Shown here one piece after another: positions 60,476-64,000 of a stretch of DNA of 64,000 bases. The notes beneath the pieces are model-generated. The model ran no database searches and had not been told where the DNA came from. It saw only the letters and a program-made list of their open reading frames with translations. The position numbers and the translations under genes are program-made. How positions within the stretch are numbered: position 1 is the stretch's first letter; each line of letters begins with the position of its first letter. This DNA comes from Lachnoclostridium sp. An118 (lineage in GTDB: Bacteria > Bacillota > Clostridia > Lachnospirales > Lachnospiraceae): positions 32,440 to 96,439 of the forward strand of contig NZ_NFLQ01000014.1 in NCBI RefSeq assembly GCF_002160985.1, written 5' to 3'.

Positions 60476-60845
60476 ATGGCTATTAATCATATTGGTGATC
60501 GTAAACATCTTACTCTTGATGATAGGATCCGCATCGAAACTTTGATCGAACAGGGCGCAAATTTCTCCCGGATCGCTAAAGAACTGGCAAAGTCTTCTTC
60601 CACTATCTCTAAAGAAATACGCCGTCATCGTTTCCTTGTCCCTCATTATCATGACTCCTCTAACAGGAGAAGATCTGAATGCGTTTTTTATGAGGACTGC
60701 AACGTCCAGGGACTGTGCGGAAACAACGCCTGCTCTTTTCTCTGCTCTCGCTGCAGGAGCAGGCGCTGTACTTTATATTGCTCCAGTTTTCAGGGAAGAC
60801 TCTGCGACCGGCTCCTTAAGCCACCCTATGTATGCAATGCCTCTA
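60476..60845 (+). pseudogene. IS30 family transposase, N-terminal fragment
   Basis: Starts with GGAGG-TTACT-ATG and encodes the IS30 helix-turn-helix region (HLTLDDRIRIETLIEQGANF, KELAKSSSTISKEIRRHR), followed by the Cys-rich stretch CSFLCSRCRSRRC and CDRLLKPPYVCNA. After this point the frame runs into unrelated repeat DNA; the DDE catalytic core is missing. Lies directly after the hsp20 promoter region. Confidence 0.82.
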
Positions 60846-60868
60846 TGATAAATTTTATCTTGCATTTT

Positions 60869-60982
60869 ACTACACCATTTACTACACTATTTCCGCAAAA
60901 AAATACACCATTTGACACTCCCAGACAAAAAGACAGAACCCGCAGAAACCTTGTAAAATAAGACCCCACGGGCTCTGACACC
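60869..60982. repeat. 114-bp direct repeat, copy 1
   Basis: Matches 62267-62380 with six mismatches and no gaps. It contains three ACACCATTT-like units (one here mutated to ACACTATTT) and ends with a CAGAACCCG/CGGGCTCTG hairpin with an inner CCTT/AAGG stem. It begins about 25 bp after the break in the IS30 gene. Confidence 0.88.
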
Positions 60983-61114
60983 TTCCGGTCCGTTCGGCCT
61001 TGTAAACGGACACCTGTGCCATATTCGGCGGACAGTCTGCGACATAATTAGCGGATAAGTAAGGACACATTAACCAGACAGGTCTTGCATTACTTTGTCT
61101 GTATCCATGCGGCA

Positions 61115-61999
61115 TTATCTCCCTTCCGCATTTTTTACATAAATTGTGCTTCGTGCCGCGCCCTCTTTTCTCAAATAAGCACTCTCAACCATATTCATTA
61201 AAACAGCTCTTGCTCTACGCTGTTTTACTCCTAAAAGCTCTGCTGCCTTGGCTGTCGTAATGAAGTTATTTTTCAATACATATTTAAAAATCTGCTGCTC
61301 CTGCTCATTATCCGGCAGTTTCGCCATCGTATCCGGCATTTTTTTCGCACTATCCGGTACTTTTTCAACAGTATCCGGCACTCCATCGGCACTATTCGGC
61401 ACTTCCCCCGTAGTATCTGGCACTTTATTGGCATTAATAAAGTCATTATGATCCTTGGTTTCAACCTGTCCACGATAGATATTAATACGTAAATCAACCT
61501 CGCCGCCAATAAACTCCGGCTCCCGCAGTCCGGCAGCTTTTACTTTATCAAAAATTCTCGGAATGCCGCTTCCCCAATGCTCGATCAGATTCATATACGC
61601 AAAGGCATGAGCAAGAGCTTTATTTCTGATTTTGGAATAGCCTTCTTTCATACGCTCCATAGTTTGTCCCATTGGCAGCTTTCCCGGGGAAGTGATTTCC
61701 AAGCGGTTATCATACACCGCAACCTGTATCGTACCATGATCCAAATAACTACGATGCACCATGGCATTGATAATCAACTCACGAATAGCATCCGGTGGAA
61801 TCTCATAAACATCCTGGCGATAAATCCCCACAATGGTAGCTCCCAGGTGAATATTTCGCAGAACAAACTGAAATGCTTCCCCTCCGATACCATTTGCAAA
61901 TGCAACTACAGACTTCATATATTTGATGCTTTTCTCCGGCAGGCTCTCTTTGAACTCCACATTCTTAGATTCCCCTGCAAGATTTTCTTCTATGGTCAT
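61115..61999 (-). CDS. AlbA_2/HATPase-type DNA-binding regulator with internal deletion and repeat linker
   Basis: 294 aa. Starts like the schlafen/AlbA_2 ATP-binding protein family (ESKNVEFKESLPEKSIKYMK, VVAFANGIGG), then jumps directly at residue 41 to EAFQFVLRNIHLGATIVG and the HATPase_c_4 region (ELIINAMVHRSYLDHG, LEHWGSGIPRI-type: NLIEHWGSGIPRIFDKVK). Relatives have about 150 more residues between these points, so an in-frame deletion of most of the AlbA_2 domain is likely. Residues about 188-230 are a heptapeptide repeat, followed by a winged-helix end (AKAAELLGVKQRRARAVL). It may be a decayed or alternative form. Confidence 0.72.
   Translation of the reverse strand: MTIEENLAGESKNVEFKESLPEKSIKYMKSVVAFANGIGGEAFQFVLRNIHLGATIVGIYRQDVYEIPPDAIRELIINAMVHRSYLDHGTIQVAVYDNRLEITSPGKLPMGQTMERMKEGYSKIRNKALAHAFAYMNLIEHWGSGIPRIFDKVKAAGLREPEFIGGEVDLRINIYRGQVETKDHNDFINANKVPDTTGEVPNSADGVPDTVEKVPDSAKKMPDTMAKLPDNEQEQQIFKYVLKNNFITTAKAAELLGVKQRRARAVLMNMVESAYLRKEGAARSTIYVKNAEGR
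61311..61436. repeat. 21-bp in-frame tandem repeat in the ATPase gene
   Basis: TCCGGC-like hexamers start at 61311, 61332, 61353, 61374, 61395 and 61416, exactly 21 bp apart. They encode six heptapeptides of the pattern (V/M/L)P(D/N)(T/S/N)xxx, e.g. VPDTTGE, VPNSADG, VPDTVEK, VPDSAKK, MPDTMAK. Confidence 0.9.
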
Positions 62000-62266
62000 C
62001 CTGACACCTCGCTTTCTTTGACAGTCCTAAATCTTGAATATTATCTTCGTTTATTTCTATAGAATCATATCAAGTACTCCGCTATGTTGGATAAAATTAT
62101 CACTTTATCTTTTTTTCAAATATGATTTTTCCTTCTCATTATCGTTCTTATACGAATTCATTAATTTCCGGTCATTCATACATTTTCTTCTTAATTTTAT
62201 CAAATCCTCCTACTTTTCGCTATCCCCTTATTTTTCATCCCTCTCCGTATCTTCCGAAGTCACCCC

Positions 62267-62380
62267 ACTACACCATTTACTACACCATTTCCGCAAAAAA
62301 CCACACCATTTGACACTCCCAGACAAAAAGACAGAACCCGCAGAACCCTTGTAAAATAAGGCTCCACGGGCTCTGACACC
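62267..62380. repeat. 114-bp direct repeat, copy 2
   Basis: About 95% identical to 60869-60982 in the same orientation. The DNA between 62000 and 62266 is AT-rich, carries the start region of the ATPase gene, and shows no other gene. Confidence 0.88.
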
Positions 62381-62475
62381 ACAGGGAAAAACCACCCGCT
62401 CCACAGCAAGAGGTGAGTGCTAATTTTTTTGATATTTTTTTGCCCCGGGTTTTTTTGCCTTTTTTGCAGGCATTT

Positions 62476-62682
62476 TTATGAAAGCGCTGTTACAGTTATC
62501 CCCAGTACGTCAGCGATGGGAATGAGCAGTGTGACATTGGGCATGCTGTTTCCCCGTTCCCACTTGCTGACGGTTTTATCCGAGACAAACAGCCTGTCGG
62601 CCAATTCCTTCTGTGTCATGGATTTTTCTTTTCGCAGGTCGCTCAGAAATTGTCCGAACTTTTCATTGTCGATCTGGTACAT
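62476..62682 (-). CDS. Short XRE family helix-turn-helix protein
   Basis: 68 aa. The whole protein is one HTH_3 domain: FGQFLSDLRKEKSMTQKELA, LFVSDKTVSKWERGNSMPNV, IPIADVLGITVTALS. AGGAGGTG before the ATG. Family members of this type usually go on for tens of residues after the equivalent of GITVTELL; here the stop comes at once, so it may be a minimal repressor or a 3'-truncated gene. Confidence 0.78.
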   Translation of the reverse strand: MYQIDNEKFGQFLSDLRKEKSMTQKELADRLFVSDKTVSKWERGNSMPNVTLLIPIADVLGITVTALS

Positions 62683-62763
62683 CTGTTTACACCTCCTGCG
62701 CCTATTTTACCCCTCGTATGGCACGGAAGGCAATCTACCGGCAGGAGAGTTGTGCATTTTATA

Positions 62764-63774
62764 TCAATTTGCGTCAAGCCGATACCCATTGGGGTCCATG
62801 GCATACTCCGCATTGGATAGGAACTGTGCGTTCTGCTTTTCCACGTCAGACAGGACAGACTCGCTGAAGGCTTCCGGGGAGACGGTCCCGCTGTACCAGC
62901 TCTGTCTGTTGAAATAGTCCTGGAGCTCCCGGGAGTTGAACATCCGCCCGTGGCGCGCGTAAATCTCATTTTTGGCATAGTTGACCTCCTGGAGAGACAG
63001 GCCGCTTAAGTCGCTCTCTGTGAGGAGCCGGGCGCTGCTCTGGGGAAGGATGTAGCCGCCAGCGGCGGTATCAGTGGAAGAAGAGTCATCTTCAGGCTCC
63101 GACTGGCTCTTCTCGTAAGCCGCGATCAGGTCCTTCCCGTCCCCGTCAGAAATCTCATAGGGCATGATGTACAGCTCGCCGCTGTCAATGTACATCTGTC
63201 CGTCAACCCGGACCTTCTGGTTGGAGCTGAGCTCATCCAGCATGCCATCCGGGAGAAGGGAGTCGTCAATGGAGGCCCTGTCTATGTCCTCCAGAAGGAT
63301 TTCCGTTCCATCTGGATTTCTCCCGTAAAAGGACAATCCGTCATCCCAGCGGAGGAGCTTCTGGTTTCCCGCTGCGCTCCTGATATATCCATCCAGGCGG
63401 AGCTGGCCACTGGTCGTCAGGTTGAAATCCGCGTCAGAGGGGTCTATATCCTCCTCTGTCTCCGGGGCGGCCCCATCCTCAGCCTCCGTGTCATCCCCTG
63501 CGGGTTTCTCTGCCTCCGCGGTCTGGCCTCCGGAGGAGTCCTTTTCGGGAGTGCGGATGGAGAAAAATACAGCTCCGGATATGGCGAGCACAAGGAATGC
63601 CGCGCCGGCCGCTATCAGCAGGGGGGGTTTTTTCTTTCTCCGGGGCTTACGCTCGTCCGGGTCCTCCGGAAGATTGAGGGAGGGGTCCAGGGGCATGTCA
63701 TCCAGTCTTTCGCCGCACTCGGCGCAGAAGGTGGAGTCGTCAGGAGTCTCCTGACCACAGTAAGGGCATTTCAT
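62764..63774 (-). CDS. Zinc-ribbon, single-pass membrane protein with YARHG domain
   Basis: 336 aa. Residues 2-22 form a zinc ribbon (CPYCGQETPDDSTFCAECG), followed by a basic KPRRKKK stretch and one membrane helix (LLIAAGAAFLVLAISGAVFFS, about 54-74). An acidic linker leads to an extracytoplasmic part, and the C-terminal 80 residues hold the YARHG domain (VNYAKNEIYARHGRMFNSRE, YFNRQSWYSG). The ATG at 63774 is chosen because the zinc ribbon starts at once; a TTG at 63807 is possible. Probably binds something at the cell wall; function unknown. Confidence 0.85.
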   Translation of the reverse strand: MKCPYCGQETPDDSTFCAECGERLDDMPLDPSLNLPEDPDERKPRRKKKPPLLIAAGAAFLVLAISGAVFFSIRTPEKDSSGGQTAEAEKPAGDDTEAEDGAAPETEEDIDPSDADFNLTTSGQLRLDGYIRSAAGNQKLLRWDDGLSFYGRNPDGTEILLEDIDRASIDDSLLPDGMLDELSSNQKVRVDGQMYIDSGELYIMPYEISDGDGKDLIAAYEKSQSEPEDDSSSTDTAAGGYILPQSSARLLTESDLSGLSLQEVNYAKNEIYARHGRMFNSRELQDYFNRQSWYSGTVSPEAFSESVLSDVEKQNAQFLSNAEYAMDPNGYRLDAN

Positions 63775-63803
63775 GGCAGTATCCGTCCTTTCATAGGTTT
63801 TGA

Positions 63804-63823
63804 TCAAAGATACTTTGATTATA
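63804..63823 (-). promoter_or_regulatory. -10 element and palindrome upstream of the YARHG gene
   Basis: On the minus strand TATAAT (complement of 63818-63823) lies next to a TCAAAG-ATA-CTTTGA palindrome (63804-63818), a good operator candidate. No clear -35. Confidence 0.45.
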
Positions 63824-63903
63824 CATTTTGCTTCAAAAGCCGTCTATAAAAACCTTTATCTACTCTGCGCATCTTTATACGCGCTGAAGTGAAAAGTTTA
63901 TTT

Positions 63904-63932
63904 CCACTTTGATGGGGGCAAAGTGGATTTTA
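63904..63932 (+). terminator. Terminator-like hairpin at the window end
   Basis: CCACTTTG (63904-63911), loop ATGGGGG, CAAAGTGG (63919-63926), then ATTTTAG. No gene can be assigned on either strand between 63840 and 64000. Confidence 0.5.
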
Positions 63933-64000
63933 GTCTTTCACTCATTTCCACTTCCACAAATGCGGCATTTAGTCTTACACTTTTCATGTTAGGCAGTCGC

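Noticed and set aside
61311..61436. CRISPR-like array because of regular spacing
   Set aside because: The 21-bp units are in frame inside a coding gene and encode a heptapeptide repeat.

Overview
The window is a 64 kb piece of a low-GC-phylum but fairly GC-rich anaerobe, most likely a gut member of the Lachnospiraceae (Clostridia). The evidence is a type III glutamine synthetase, a Gram-positive arginine decarboxylase joined to the carboxyspermidine route, a V-type ATPase, a two-gene minimal SUF system, a D-proline-reductase-like protein, a HrcA/CIRCE-type heat-shock operator, frequent GTG/TTG starts with strong AGGAGG sites, and IS1634-, IS91- and IS30-type elements. The species cannot be named from this alone.

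Layout. 1-2.6 kb: 3' part of glnN and a DUF1700 membrane protein. 2.6-4.9 kb: an IS1634-type element with a long target duplication. 4.9-7.6 kb: a small Asn/Lys-rich protein, a THUMP RNA methyltransferase, rdgB and a YfcE-type phosphoesterase. 7.6-8.4 kb: seven tRNA genes behind a consensus promoter. 8.5-12.7 kb: K+ uptake (ktrB, ktrA) with a PiT phosphate permease and its DUF47 partner. 12.7-13.1 kb: a predicted structured RNA with its own promoter and terminator. 13.2-18.8 kb: polyamine operon speA-speE-speB-CASDH-nspC. 18.8-21.7 kb: decayed accessory zone (AraC tail, IS91-type element, nuclease pseudogene). 21.7-31.2 kb: second phosphoesterase, YczE-like membrane protein, AraC regulator with sufC/sufB-like genes, FAD enzyme, thiamine salvage (thiM-thiE-HAD-thiD), DUF2238-like protein. 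31.3-41.5 kb: lipoprotein, helical protein, nine-gene V-ATPase operon. 41.7-48.2 kb: second nuclease pseudogene, two ABC export systems around an ECF sigma factor. 48.2-54.5 kb: AraC regulator divergent from a five-gene sugar or cyclitol catabolic cluster. 54.6-59.1 kb: two-component system and a bacterial-PH pair. 59.1-64 kb: PrdA-N-like protein, CIRCE-controlled Hsp20, IS30 remnant, an ATPase with an internal deletion between 114-bp direct repeats, a short XRE regulator and a zinc-ribbon/YARHG protein.

How the genes work together. The polyamine operon carries arginine to agmatine (SpeA), to putrescine (SpeB), then to spermidine-type triamines through carboxyspermidine dehydrogenase and decarboxylase; a SpeE homologue is also present although no speD is visible. 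The Ktr/PiT block couples potassium and phosphate uptake. The V-ATPase operon supplies a rotary cation pump. The sugar cluster looks like oxidation and isomerisation of an unknown polyol or sugar, then phosphorylation and aldol cleavage.

Most notable: the multibranched RNA at 12.8-13.06 kb; an IS1634-type element with a 70-71 bp target duplication and an exact 104-bp duplication of its own left end; four accessory genes that appear to have lost internal segments (two by microhomology-like junctions); an orphan D-proline-reductase N-domain protein; an orphan sugar pathway; and a palindromic repeat array inside the V-ATPase operon. All family assignments come from reading the sequence and recall of families, without database searches.
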